Shown here in pieces: positions 8,510 to 16,129 of a stretch of DNA of 64,000 nt (within the stretch, counting starts at the first letter, position 1; each line of letters starts with the position of its first letter). The stretch is from Asanoa hainanensis (GTDB lineage: Bacteria; Actinomycetota; Actinomycetes; Mycobacteriales; Micromonosporaceae): NCBI RefSeq assembly GCF_900188485.1, contig NZ_FZPH01000023.1, forward strand, positions 47,988-111,987. Reading direction: 5' to 3'. A program made the position numbers and the translations under genes. The notes under the pieces are model-generated. The model was not told where the DNA came from and did not search any database. It worked only from the letters and a program-made list of their open reading frames with translations.

Positions 8510-9256
8510 ATGACTGGCGAGAGATTCGACGAAGTCCAGAATTGGCACCACCTGACGGATGAAGCGATCGGCGGAGCCGACAGGCGGACCGGCGCGGGGA
8601 CGTCTCCTGCGGTCGAGGTCATTGCCGGAGGCGACCTGGTGAGACGCGTCAGCGGCGCACTGGCCGGATGCCGCGAGGCGATGGTGATGGCGGCCGGGAC
8701 TGTCCTCTCCGCGCTGATGCCGATGATGGAAGTGCCCGACGCGCCGGAGCGTCGGCCGGTCGTGCGTGTTCTCGCGGAAGCGCGCCCCGACGCGGTGAGC
8801 ACCCGCGAGCCGATCGACAGCTCTTTGAACTTGCTGCCGGGCCCCGTGCGGGTGGTGACGTCAGTGCCGTTGTCGGTCGTGGTCGCCGACAATCGCGTCG
8901 CCGTGCTCGGTGGGCCCGCGGCGGGAGCGCCCGGGTTGGTCGTCTCCGCTCCCGATCAGGTGCGTGCGGTGGCGGAGTTGTTCGAGTGGATATGGGAGCT
9001 GGCGCCGGTCAGCGCGGAGCCGAGCGCACAGGACGTGCGCGCGATCGGCCAGCGCCGTGCGGCCGTGCTGGCCGGGCTCGCGGACGGCCTGACAGACGCC
9101 GCCGTCGCCGCCCGCCTCGACCTGGCGGAACGGACGGTCCGCCGCGATGTCAGGAAGCTGATGGAGGTGGCGGGCGTGGTGAGCCGGTTCCAGCTCGGGG
9201 TGAGAGCCCGCGCGTTGGGCTGGTTGCCAGAGCCTGGCCGGCCGCCAGTGCCGTGA
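8510..9256 (+). CDS. Helix-turn-helix regulator with N-terminal PLD-like sensor region
   Basis: 248 residues from ATG 8510 (GGGGGCGGG just upstream); GTG 8477 would add 11. The C-terminus has a LuxR/sigma-type HTH: RRAAVLAGLADGLTDAAVAARLDLAERTVRRDVRKLME. The N-terminal 170 residues (REAMVMAAGTVLS, PVRVVTSVPLSVVVADNRVAVLGG) resemble the PLD-like/TrmB-type module found in some actinobacterial HTH regulators, without catalytic HKD motifs. It ends in a 16-bp perfect palindrome at 9255-9270 shared with the convergent GntR gene. Targets unknown. Confidence 0.7.
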   Translation: MTGERFDEVQNWHHLTDEAIGGADRRTGAGTSPAVEVIAGGDLVRRVSGALAGCREAMVMAAGTVLSALMPMMEVPDAPERRPVVRVLAEARPDAVSTREPIDSSLNLLPGPVRVVTSVPLSVVVADNRVAVLGGPAAGAPGLVVSAPDQVRAVAELFEWIWELAPVSAEPSAQDVRAIGQRRAAVLAGLADGLTDAAVAARLDLAERTVRRDVRKLMEVAGVVSRFQLGVRARALGWLPEPGRPPVP

Positions 9257-9277
9257 CGACGATCGTCGTCGGCGGCG

Positions 9278-9670
9278 TCATGCCGGGTGCGCTGGTTCGA
9301 CGGCGTCGAAAAGCCCTCGCCAGCGCCTGAGGATCTCGCCACGCGAGACCCCCAGCGCCAAGGCCTCCGCGATCAGGGTCGTGCAGCGTGCGTCCCACTC
9401 CGCCAGCCACTCGTCGGGTGGGCCCAACGGATCTGGTCGACGGACGAGCACACGACCGCGTGGCGCCATCTCCACGACCCCCCGGACGCGCAGCAGGTCG
9501 TATGCCTTGTGGACAGTGTGGTAGTTGACCGACAGGTCCCGGGCGAGCTGCCGGGTCGAGGGCAACGCACCGCCGACCGGCATGGCGTCCGTCACGATCG
9601 CATGCATGATCTGCCGATGGATCTGCACGTAGATCGGCTCGCGGCTGGCGTGGTCCAGCACCACGATCAT
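9278..9670 (-). CDS. GntR-family regulator, YtrA-type
   Basis: 130 residues: a winged HTH (REPIYVQIHRQIMHAIVTDA, LPSTRQLARDLSVNYHTVHKAYDLLRVRGVV) followed by a short helical tail, the size and layout of the YtrA subfamily, which often controls membrane or ABC genes. It lies 59 bp after the sdpB-like gene on the same strand, with a perfect TGTTCTA palindrome in its own promoter. The same palindrome precedes the DUF1648 gene at 12325. It therefore probably represses itself and the candidate immunity gene of the toxin locus. Confidence 0.88.
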   Translation of the reverse strand: MIVVLDHASREPIYVQIHRQIMHAIVTDAMPVGGALPSTRQLARDLSVNYHTVHKAYDLLRVRGVVEMAPRGRVLVRRPDPLGPPDEWLAEWDARCTTLIAEALALGVSRGEILRRWRGLFDAVEPAHPA

Positions 9671-9690
9671 GTCGGCTCCCGGGCTCGTCT

Positions 9691-9711
9691 GTTCTACTCA
9701 GCATAGAACAA
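9691..9711. promoter_or_regulatory. GntR operator, site 1
   Basis: TGTTCTA, 7 bp, TAGAACA: perfect inverted repeat 20 bp upstream of the GntR start and just after the sdpB-like stop. The same core recurs at 12276-12296, 2.6 kb away, which is strong evidence for a dimeric regulator site. Confidence 0.75.
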
Positions 9712-9729
9712 AATCGGCTGCCCCAGGTG

Positions 9730-10713
9730 CTAGCCGGTCGTTTCCGGCAACAGATTCCGGCTCTTTTCCCCAATTGCCGATGAATGCTGCGCGCGAAGCC
9801 AGGTGACGAGCCGAGCGGGCCAGGACTCGTCGAGCTCCTGCCCGACCGGAGTCAGATAAAGAATTAGCGCCGCCGCCATGGAGCAGAAGAAGCTGACCAG
9901 TCCCATCGTGGCCATGATGGAGGCGTGCAGGCCGAGTCCGGCCACGAGCAGCACCCGTCGCGGGAAGGGCCGCATGAACAACGCGGCCCCCAGGAGGAAC
10001 TCGAGAGCGATGGCCCCCCAGGTGAGCAGCGTGACGGCGGCCGGCGCCATGATCAGCCGATCGGTGAGCGGGCTCAGCCAACCCGCGGCGCCGAACTGCG
10101 GGTTGCGCAGCCAGTACCAGAGGGCGGTGCCGTCGGCCCATTCGGCGACGCCGAGCTTGGCGATGGCGGAGTGCAGGTAGATCGCGGCGACCTGCACCAG
10201 CAACAGGACCCGTGCCATTCGGGCGACGAGCCACGGCCAGCCAGGCAATGCGCTCTCCGCCAGCGCGGGGCCACGCGACCAGTGCCATCGGCGGGGGTCG
10301 GTCAGCGTGACGGGCAGCAGCAGCAGGGTGATGACGGCCGCCACCTGGTCGCCGCCGTCCTGGAGGGTGACCGCCGTGGTGAAGCTCCAGACCACCCACC
10401 AGTGCGGCAGACCGGTGAACCGCGGTCGCCATCCCGCGATCACCACGACCAGGACCGCGACCGAGACGAAGACAGCCAGCCATCGCTGGTCGTCCGGCAC
10501 GAGACACCAGAGGCCGGCGCGTGCGGCGCCCGTGCACACCGGCGGGACGGTGCCGTCGGCCAGCGGCGACAGCAGCACGCGCTGGTCGGTGGCGAGCAGG
10601 GTGAGCAACGTCCCGGCTGCCAGCACAGTGCGGGCGAGCCCGACCATCGAGGTCCAGGGACACATCCGGGCCCAGGTCGAGACCTTCTCCGCCACATCGT
10701 TCACGGCGTTCAA
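9730..10713 (-). CDS. SdpB-like membrane protein of an SDP-type toxin system
   Basis: About 327 residues if TTG 10713 is used; this start overlaps the sdpA-like stop (TTGA) and has GGAGG seven bases upstream. GTG 10704 is the alternative. Roughly eight hydrophobic segments, with HTTM/SdpB-type features such as WLRNPQFGAAGWLSP and YLHSAIAKLGVAEWADGTALWYW. Length matches Bacillus SdpB (about 323). In Bacillus, SdpA and SdpB together are needed to mature pro-SdpC into the active SDP peptide. Third gene of the sdpC-sdpA-sdpB operon. Confidence 0.8.
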   Translation of the reverse strand: MNAVNDVAEKVSTWARMCPWTSMVGLARTVLAAGTLLTLLATDQRVLLSPLADGTVPPVCTGAARAGLWCLVPDDQRWLAVFVSVAVLVVVIAGWRPRFTGLPHWWVVWSFTTAVTLQDGGDQVAAVITLLLLPVTLTDPRRWHWSRGPALAESALPGWPWLVARMARVLLLVQVAAIYLHSAIAKLGVAEWADGTALWYWLRNPQFGAAGWLSPLTDRLIMAPAAVTLLTWGAIALEFLLGAALFMRPFPRRVLLVAGLGLHASIMATMGLVSFFCSMAAALILYLTPVGQELDESWPARLVTWLRAQHSSAIGEKSRNLLPETTG

Positions 10714-11315
10714 CAGCGCACCTCCAGGCGGACGACGGAAGACGGCATCACGGTGCGGTCGGCCGATCCGCGCCAGGCCCACGGCAACGGCTCCTGCCGG
10801 ACGAAGCCGACCGGACCGCACAAGCTGGGCCGCGTTGCCTCGTTGGTCACGGTGCCGAGCACCGGCGTGGCCGCCAGGCAGTCGGCGGGGGTCCCGGCGC
10901 ACTGACGCCATTCCTCGGCGTGTACGCCGCGCAGCAGGATGGCCATTTCGGTGCCCTGCGCACGCCGGATGCGGTTGGCACCGAATCCGTCGGCGGGCAC
11001 CGCGAGGTGACCGGCGTCCGCCGGGCGCCACCGGCCGTCCGCGTCGGGCCGCATCGGCGAGAGCTGCGGCAACCGCGGGCTGATGGTGAAGAACGCCCAC
11101 CCTTCGGGGACGAAGAGCCGCACCCGAAGTTGCCGCTCGGGCGGCGGGCTGAGTGGGTTCGGTGGAAGCGAGGCGTGTAGCACGTAGCCGGCCAGCAGCA
11201 TTGCCAGGACCGCCAGCATGAGCACCCGCGACAACAGCTGACGTGCCAGCGCACGCGGCTCGACGACCTCGCCGCCCGGCGGTGCGGCGTCCGCGATCGC
11301 CTGGTCGACTGCCAT
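10710..11315 (-). CDS. SdpA-like maturation protein
   Basis: 201 residues. One N-terminal membrane helix (VLMLAVLAMLLAGYVLHASL) then an extracytoplasmic domain with the SdpA hallmarks: VPEGWAFFTISPR, GFGANRIRRAQGTEM, a Cys pair in WRQCAGTPADCLAA, PSLCGPVGFVRQEPLPWAWRG. Family knowledge: SdpA acts with SdpB to process the SdpC precursor after signal cleavage. ATG 11315; its stop overlaps the probable TTG start of the sdpB-like gene. Confidence 0.85.
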   Translation of the reverse strand: MAVDQAIADAAPPGGEVVEPRALARQLLSRVLMLAVLAMLLAGYVLHASLPPNPLSPPPERQLRVRLFVPEGWAFFTISPRLPQLSPMRPDADGRWRPADAGHLAVPADGFGANRIRRAQGTEMAILLRGVHAEEWRQCAGTPADCLAATPVLGTVTNEATRPSLCGPVGFVRQEPLPWAWRGSADRTVMPSSVVRLEVRC

Positions 11316-11382
11316 GTGACTCGACCTTTCTCGCGGGCGTGCCGCCCGAGAGACGGGCGGCACGCCGACGGGGCTGATCCGA

Positions 11383-12054
11383 TCAGGTGGTGGCCAGGTT
11401 CGTGGCCACCCGGTCCACGAAGGCTTCGATCGACAGCCGGGCACCGGCGCCGGTCCCGGGGCCTGTCACCTGTTGCGGCGACAGGAATGCCGCGATGATG
11501 ACGACGATCAGCGCGGCGATCTCGATCGCCAGGTCCACCGCCACATAGTTGATCTCGTAGTTGATGTTGATCTGGTAGTTCGCCGTGTAGGGGTCGGCAG
11601 CGGTGACGCTCTCGCCCAACGCGCGCACGGTGCTGTCGAGCGCCCGGTCGACAGCCTTGGCACCCACCTGTGCGTCGAGCACCCCGCGATAGAGGACGCC
11701 CAGGTCCCGCAGCGCCTGTTCGACCTTGACGCGGTCGCCGCTCTGGACGCGCGTGGCGAAGCTCGCCTCCCATGCGCCGTCCCGCGCGACCGCGGCGTCG
11801 ACCGCCCGCTCCAGGCCTCGCTGGGCCGGGGTCAGCGTGGCACCAGTTTCCTTGCCGAGCAGCAGTCTGGCGGCGACGCCGTCGCGGAACAGAATGCCAT
11901 CGGCCAGCTGCGCGGCGGTCAACCGCGGCGCGAGTTTCTGTTGCGCCACCGCCCGGCCCGAGCTCGACATGATCGTGTAGACCACCAGTGCCACAGCCAC
12001 CAACAGTCCGACGCCGACATAACCGGCGCGCCGGCCGGAAATGGCTATTCTCAT
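11383..12054 (-). CDS. SdpC-like antimicrobial peptide precursor
   Basis: 223 residues, ATG 12054 preceded by a very strong SD (AGGAGGAAGG). N-terminal signal/anchor (VGVGLLVAVALVVYTIM) followed by the SdpC family stretch LTAAQLADGILFRDGVAARLL, a helical middle, then a hydrophobic hairpin-like core (NYVAVDLAIEIAALIVVIIAAFLSP) at about residues 160-185, where the 42-residue SDP toxin is excised from Bacillus SdpC. Unlike Bacillus SDP, the protein has no cysteine, so no disulphide can form. Likely a secreted membrane-active peptide killing siblings or competitors; activity is inferred. Confidence 0.8.
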   Translation of the reverse strand: MRIAISGRRAGYVGVGLLVAVALVVYTIMSSSGRAVAQQKLAPRLTAAQLADGILFRDGVAARLLLGKETGATLTPAQRGLERAVDAAVARDGAWEASFATRVQSGDRVKVEQALRDLGVLYRGVLDAQVGAKAVDRALDSTVRALGESVTAADPYTANYQININYEINYVAVDLAIEIAALIVVIIAAFLSPQQVTGPGTGAGARLSIEAFVDRVATNLATT

Positions 12055-12275
12055 CCTTCCTCCTGCGTGTCAGTGAAAAGGAAGCACATTGACTGGAATC
12101 GCACGACCACCGGTGATCCGACAACGCTTTCGAACTGCCCCGGGAAATCGCCGTCGTGCAGCTGACGCTACGCGTACACGGACCCACGATCCATAGCGCA
12201 GGGGCGACCGCCGGCGGCCGTTATAGGACAGTCGGCGACCGGCGGAATTCGTTGCTGTGGAAACCCTACAGCCCA

Positions 12276-12296
12276 TGTTCTATGGTGAATAGAACA
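12276..12296. promoter_or_regulatory. GntR operator, site 2, in the sdpC/DUF1648 divergent region
   Basis: TGTTCTAT, 5 bp, ATAGAACA: perfect 8-bp arms in the 270-bp divergent region, 28 bp before the DUF1648 start and 222 bp from the sdpC-like start. Shares the TGTTCTA core with the site before gntR. The rest of this intergenic stretch (12055-12275) holds no gene I can support. Confidence 0.75.
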
Positions 12297-12324
12297 GTCC
12301 GCGAGGCCGAGGGAAGGCAACGAC

Positions 12325-13413
12325 ATGGACAGCGGCGCGGCGATCCAGCTGATCGTCATGATCACATTGGTGGCGGTCGGCCTGGTCCTTCCGGTCCCCA
12401 CATCGGCCTCCACCCCGTTCGGAGTGCGGGTGCCTCCCGACCGGGTGACCGCGCCGGTCGTCGTGCTCTGGCGCCGCACCTACTGGGTCGGTGTGCTGGC
12501 GTTCGGGGCCATCACCACTCTGGCGTCCGTCGCGGCGGCGGCCGACCACGTCACCGCGATCGCCATCGCGACCCCGGTTGTCCTGGTCGCCTCGTTCCTC
12601 GTGCTCTACCTGCTGGCGCACCGCGCGGTCCTCGCCGCGAAGTCCACCGAGGACTGGTTCGCCGATTCGCAGCCGGCCACCGCGGCCGACACCGACCTGC
12701 GCACCGCACCCGAACGCTACCCGTGGACCTGGCTGGCGCCGGCGCTGCTGGTCATAGCCATCACAGCTGTTTATGGCGCGGTCCGCTACGGCGACCTGCC
12801 GTCGCGTCTGGCCGTGCACCACGGCGCCGACGGGCAGCCCGACCGGTTTCTCCACACGAGTGCGGCGACCGCTTTCCTGCCGGTCTACGCACAACTGGGC
12901 CTGACCGTCCTTATCGCCCTGCTGGCCCGGCTGGCCCTGCGCGCGCCCACGACACTCGATCCGGCCGACCCACAGCGGGCGGCACGCCTGTTCCGCACCG
13001 CCGGCGCGGCTCTGGCCCGGGCCCTGCTGTTCCTCGCGGCGGCGGTCTGCCTTGGGCTGTTCTTCCTCGCCCAGCACCTGTGGCGGCAGAGCGGCACCGA
13101 CACGGCGCCGGTCCTGCTGGCCGCCCTCACGACAGCCGCGGGAATCGTGGCGGTCATGGCGACGGCCGCGCGGGTGGGTCGTGCGGCCCGGCTTGGTGCC
13201 CAGGAAACCCCCCGCGCGCCACGGTTCAGGGATGACGACGCCAACTGGCGCGGCGGACTCATCTACGTGAACCGCGACGATCCCGCGCTGCTGGTGCCCA
13301 AGCGCTTCGGGGTCGGCTGGACACTCAACTTCGGGCGTCCGGCAGCCTGGCTGGCGCTGGGCGTCATATTGGCCATTCCCGTCATCACCGCCCTGCTCGC
13401 GACGTTCGTCTGA
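12325..13413 (+). CDS. DUF1648 (SdpI-type) membrane protein, candidate immunity factor
   Basis: 362 residues, ATG 12325 with GAGGGAAGG upstream. About seven to eight membrane helices. The DUF1648 motif, which forms the N-terminal part of Bacillus SdpI, is seen as GDLPSRLAVHHGADGQPDRF (about residues 154-173). The C-terminal part, DANWRGGLIYVNRDDP to TLNFGRP, is the DUF5808-type element common in actinobacterial and Bacillus DUF1648 proteins. In Bacillus, SdpI protects against SDP and sequesters its repressor. Here the location beside sdpCAB and the shared GntR operator suggest an immunity or sensor role. Confidence 0.78.
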   Translation: MDSGAAIQLIVMITLVAVGLVLPVPTSASTPFGVRVPPDRVTAPVVVLWRRTYWVGVLAFGAITTLASVAAAADHVTAIAIATPVVLVASFLVLYLLAHRAVLAAKSTEDWFADSQPATAADTDLRTAPERYPWTWLAPALLVIAITAVYGAVRYGDLPSRLAVHHGADGQPDRFLHTSAATAFLPVYAQLGLTVLIALLARLALRAPTTLDPADPQRAARLFRTAGAALARALLFLAAAVCLGLFFLAQHLWRQSGTDTAPVLLAALTTAAGIVAVMATAARVGRAARLGAQETPRAPRFRDDDANWRGGLIYVNRDDPALLVPKRFGVGWTLNFGRPAAWLALGVILAIPVITALLATFV

Positions 13414-13558
13414 GGCTTGCCGCCGTCGGGCCACCGGGGGCGCCTCCCCCATTCTGCATTGATGGTGCATCTTCTCGTCCGCAGCGCGCCGCTCACCAGC
13501 CCCGACGGCTCGGTCTTGGCAGAGTACGGTTATCGCGCTGTGGAGACGGGGTGACGCG

Positions 13559-15457
13559 GTGACCACGCTGCAGGCCGGGTTCTGGATCCTGGCCGCCATC
13601 GCCATCGCGTCGGACCTGCGCCCGGTCGCGGAATGGGACCGGCGACACCCGGGCAGCGCGGTCTTCCTGTCGATCTGCTTCAGCTTCGGGATCCTGCTCA
13701 TCTGGGGTCTGGCCCCCGCCGTCGTGGTGCAGGCGACGGCGAACGTGTTGGGCTGTGCCCGTTCGCGAGTGCCGGTGCGCGACGCGACGTTGGTGGTGGT
13801 GCGCAACTGCGGCGGGCTCGCGGCGGCCGCGGGCGTCCTGCGGCTGACCGGCGTCGGGCCCCTGCGTCGGGCGGAGGGGGTCGACGGGTCGACGGTCGGT
13901 CAAGTGGTGCTGGCCGTGGCCGCCGCGCTGGTGGTCAGCTACGGAATTCTGATCGTGGCGGACCGGATCACGACCGGCCGGCCTTGGCGGACCACCTTCA
14001 ACCGGGGCCTCGGCCTCAACGTCTTGGCCAGCACGTCGCTGCTGTTCCTCGGCCCGGTCATCGTCGCCGAGCCGCGTGGATGGACGTTCGCTCTCCTGCT
14101 GCTGCCGATCGGGGCGCTCAACGAGCTCGTCCACCTGGTCGACCGGCAGACCCGCGCGTTGCGGCAGGACGCGCTCACCGGCGTGCTGAGCCAGCGGGGT
14201 CTGGAGGGTGTGGTCGCCCGGCTACTCGGGCGCGACGAAGAGCGCTCGCGGCCGACGGAGTTCGCGTTCCTGTTGTTCCACGGATCCCGGCTCCGGACGA
14301 TCAGCGAGTCGTACGGTCGCCGCATCAGCGACCGGATCCTGGTGGAGGTATCCAACCGGCTGAGGGAGACGCTCGGCCCCGGTGACGAGATCGGTCGGCT
14401 GGAAGGCAACGAGTTCGGCATCGTGCTGGCCGGTCACCGCGAGCCGGATGCCGCGGTGGCGGCGGCCCGGCGCATGGTCGGGGCACTGGACCGGCCGGCC
14501 CTGGTCGACGGGGTGCCGTTCGACATCCGCGGCGCCGCCGGCGTGGTCCTCGCACCCGCGCACGGAGAGGACCTCGCCACCATCGTCAGGCACGCCGACG
14601 CGGCGGCCCACCGGGCCGCCGGTTCCGGCGTCGGGGTGCTTGCCTACGCGCCCACACCGGTGAGCGACCCGGCCCGCCGACTGGCACTGCTGCGTGACCT
14701 CAACGCCGCACTGGCGAACCAGCCCGAAGGCGGGACGATCAGATTTGTCTACCAGCCGCAGGTCGACGTGGCCACCGGCGACCTGGCCAGCGTCGAGGCG
14801 CTGCTGCGTTGGCAGCACCCCGTGCGGGGCACGATGGACACCGGCGCCCTGGTGGAGGTGGCGGAGCCGACCGCTTTGATGGCCCAGATCACCGAGCGGG
14901 CGGTGGCCGACGTGACGGCCCAGGTGCGGCGCTGGCGCGACGAGGGCAGGTCCGTGACCGCCGCGGTCAACATCAGCATGCGCGACCTGCACACCACCGC
15001 GTTCGTCGACCACCTCGTGCGCACGGTCGGCGACGCCGGCATCGGTCCAGGGCAGCTCACCGTCGAGGTGACCGAAGGCGAGCTGATTCTAGACGAGGCT
15101 TCCGTCGAACAGGCCGTCGCGCGCATCAGGGACGCGGGAATCGGGCTTTCCCTCGACGACTTCGGGACCGGATTCTCGTCGCTGCAACACCTGCGTCGCC
15201 TTCCCCTGACCGAGGTGAAGATTGACCGGAGCCTGGTCCGCGGGATCGTCCGGCGCGGCGACGACCGAGCGCTGGTCCGATCCGTCATCGAGATGGGCCG
15301 GGCGCTCGGGTTGCGGGTCGTCGCCGAAGGCGTCGAGGACGACCAGACCCACCAGGTGCTCGCCGACCTCGGCTGCCCCGTGGCCCAGGGATGGCTTTAC
15401 GGCAGGCCGATGCCCGCGGCCGAGATCAGTGAGCGGGTGCGGGCGAGAAATAGTTGA
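13559..15457 (+). CDS. Membrane GGDEF-EAL protein, probable c-di-GMP phosphodiesterase
   Basis: 632 residues from GTG 13559. Six or so N-terminal helices (to about residue 200), a GGDEF domain whose active-site motif is degraded (RLEGNEFGIVL instead of GGDEF), then an EAL domain. The EAL domain keeps SVEALLRW, the Asn of VNIS, the Glu of EVTEGEL, LDDFGTG, the Lys of EVKIDRS, VAEGVED and the Gln of AQGWLYG. These are the metal and catalytic residues of active phosphodiesterases. Prediction: c-di-GMP hydrolysis, with the GGDEF half regulatory. Stands alone between intergenic gaps. Confidence 0.9.
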   Translation: MTTLQAGFWILAAIAIASDLRPVAEWDRRHPGSAVFLSICFSFGILLIWGLAPAVVVQATANVLGCARSRVPVRDATLVVVRNCGGLAAAAGVLRLTGVGPLRRAEGVDGSTVGQVVLAVAAALVVSYGILIVADRITTGRPWRTTFNRGLGLNVLASTSLLFLGPVIVAEPRGWTFALLLLPIGALNELVHLVDRQTRALRQDALTGVLSQRGLEGVVARLLGRDEERSRPTEFAFLLFHGSRLRTISESYGRRISDRILVEVSNRLRETLGPGDEIGRLEGNEFGIVLAGHREPDAAVAAARRMVGALDRPALVDGVPFDIRGAAGVVLAPAHGEDLATIVRHADAAAHRAAGSGVGVLAYAPTPVSDPARRLALLRDLNAALANQPEGGTIRFVYQPQVDVATGDLASVEALLRWQHPVRGTMDTGALVEVAEPTALMAQITERAVADVTAQVRRWRDEGRSVTAAVNISMRDLHTTAFVDHLVRTVGDAGIGPGQLTVEVTEGELILDEASVEQAVARIRDAGIGLSLDDFGTGFSSLQHLRRLPLTEVKIDRSLVRGIVRRGDDRALVRSVIEMGRALGLRVVAEGVEDDQTHQVLADLGCPVAQGWLYGRPMPAAEISERVRARNS

Positions 15458-15483
15458 GAAGGCGTGGTCAGTCACTCGCCTGG

Positions 15484-15639
15484 ATTGCATGCATGCAATG
15501 GTTGCATTGGCTGCTCTCGGCGCGGTCCGGGCGGGTCGGGGCCGCGCGCTCCGCGCCATTCGGCCATCCGGGGACACGCTCGATCGTGGAGGCGGCGGGC
15601 TCCCGACGGGCTGTCGGTCGGCCCTGCATCCATGCAATG
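15484..15639. promoter_or_regulatory. Palindrome and direct repeat upstream of the CBS-permease operon
   Basis: ATTGCATGCATGCAAT at 15484-15499 is a perfect 16-bp palindrome. The 15-mer TGCATGCATGCAATG (15486-15500) recurs as TGCATCCATGCAATG at 15625-15639, one mismatch and 139 bp away, with a further TTGCATTG at 15502. Such spaced, near-identical half-palindromes suggest a regulator binding two sites around the promoter of the gene at 15683. No gene is supported in 15458-15682. Confidence 0.5.
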
Positions 15640-15682
15640 ATCGACTGCGAGTATCGACGGCCCTAGAGAAGGAGCGTCTTCG

Positions 15683-16129
15683 ATGCGCGCACGCGACCTC
15701 GCGGCGGCCTTTCCCACCGTCGGCCTGGACACGCCGGCGATCGAGGCGGCCCGGCTGCTGGCCGGGCAGGATCTGCCGGGTCTGATCGTCGTCGACGAAC
15801 GCGGCTTTCCGTCCACGGTGCTGGCCGGCACGCAGGTGCTGCGCATGGCGATACCGCAGTACTGCCAGGACGACCCGACGCTGGCCCGGGTCGTCGACGA
15901 GGCCGCGGCCGACCTGTTCCTCCGCGAGCTCGGTGACCGCACGGTCGCCGCGGCCCTGCCGCGACGCGCTCCGGATCTGGCCGTGGTCGCGCCTGACGCC
16001 ACCGCTCTCGAGATCGCGGCACTGATGGCCCGCACCCGCACGCCGCTGGTGGCCGTCGTCGACGCCGACCGAACCATGCTGGGCGCGATCACGTTGGACG
16101 CGCTGCTCGATCGGATGCTCGACACGTGA
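15683..16129 (+). CDS. CBS-domain protein
   Basis: 148 residues made of a CBS pair: ARLLAGQDLPGLIVVDERGFPSTVLAG in the first half, VVAPDATALEIAALMARTRTPLVAVVDADRTMLGAITLDALL in the second. CBS pairs bind adenosine nucleotides and gate transporters. The stop overlaps the GTG of the permease gene (GTGA), so the two are coupled and the CBS protein probably regulates that transporter. SD GAGAAGGAG precedes ATG 15683. Confidence 0.88.
   Translation: MRARDLAAAFPTVGLDTPAIEAARLLAGQDLPGLIVVDERGFPSTVLAGTQVLRMAIPQYCQDDPTLARVVDEAAADLFLRELGDRTVAAALPRRAPDLAVVAPDATALEIAALMARTRTPLVAVVDADRTMLGAITLDALLDRMLDT

Noticed and set aside
9255..9270. 16-bp palindrome GACGACGATCGTCGTC as a regulator site
   Set aside because: It lies at the convergent ends of two genes, partly coding, and has no loop; more likely a weak terminator element or chance in GC-rich sequence.
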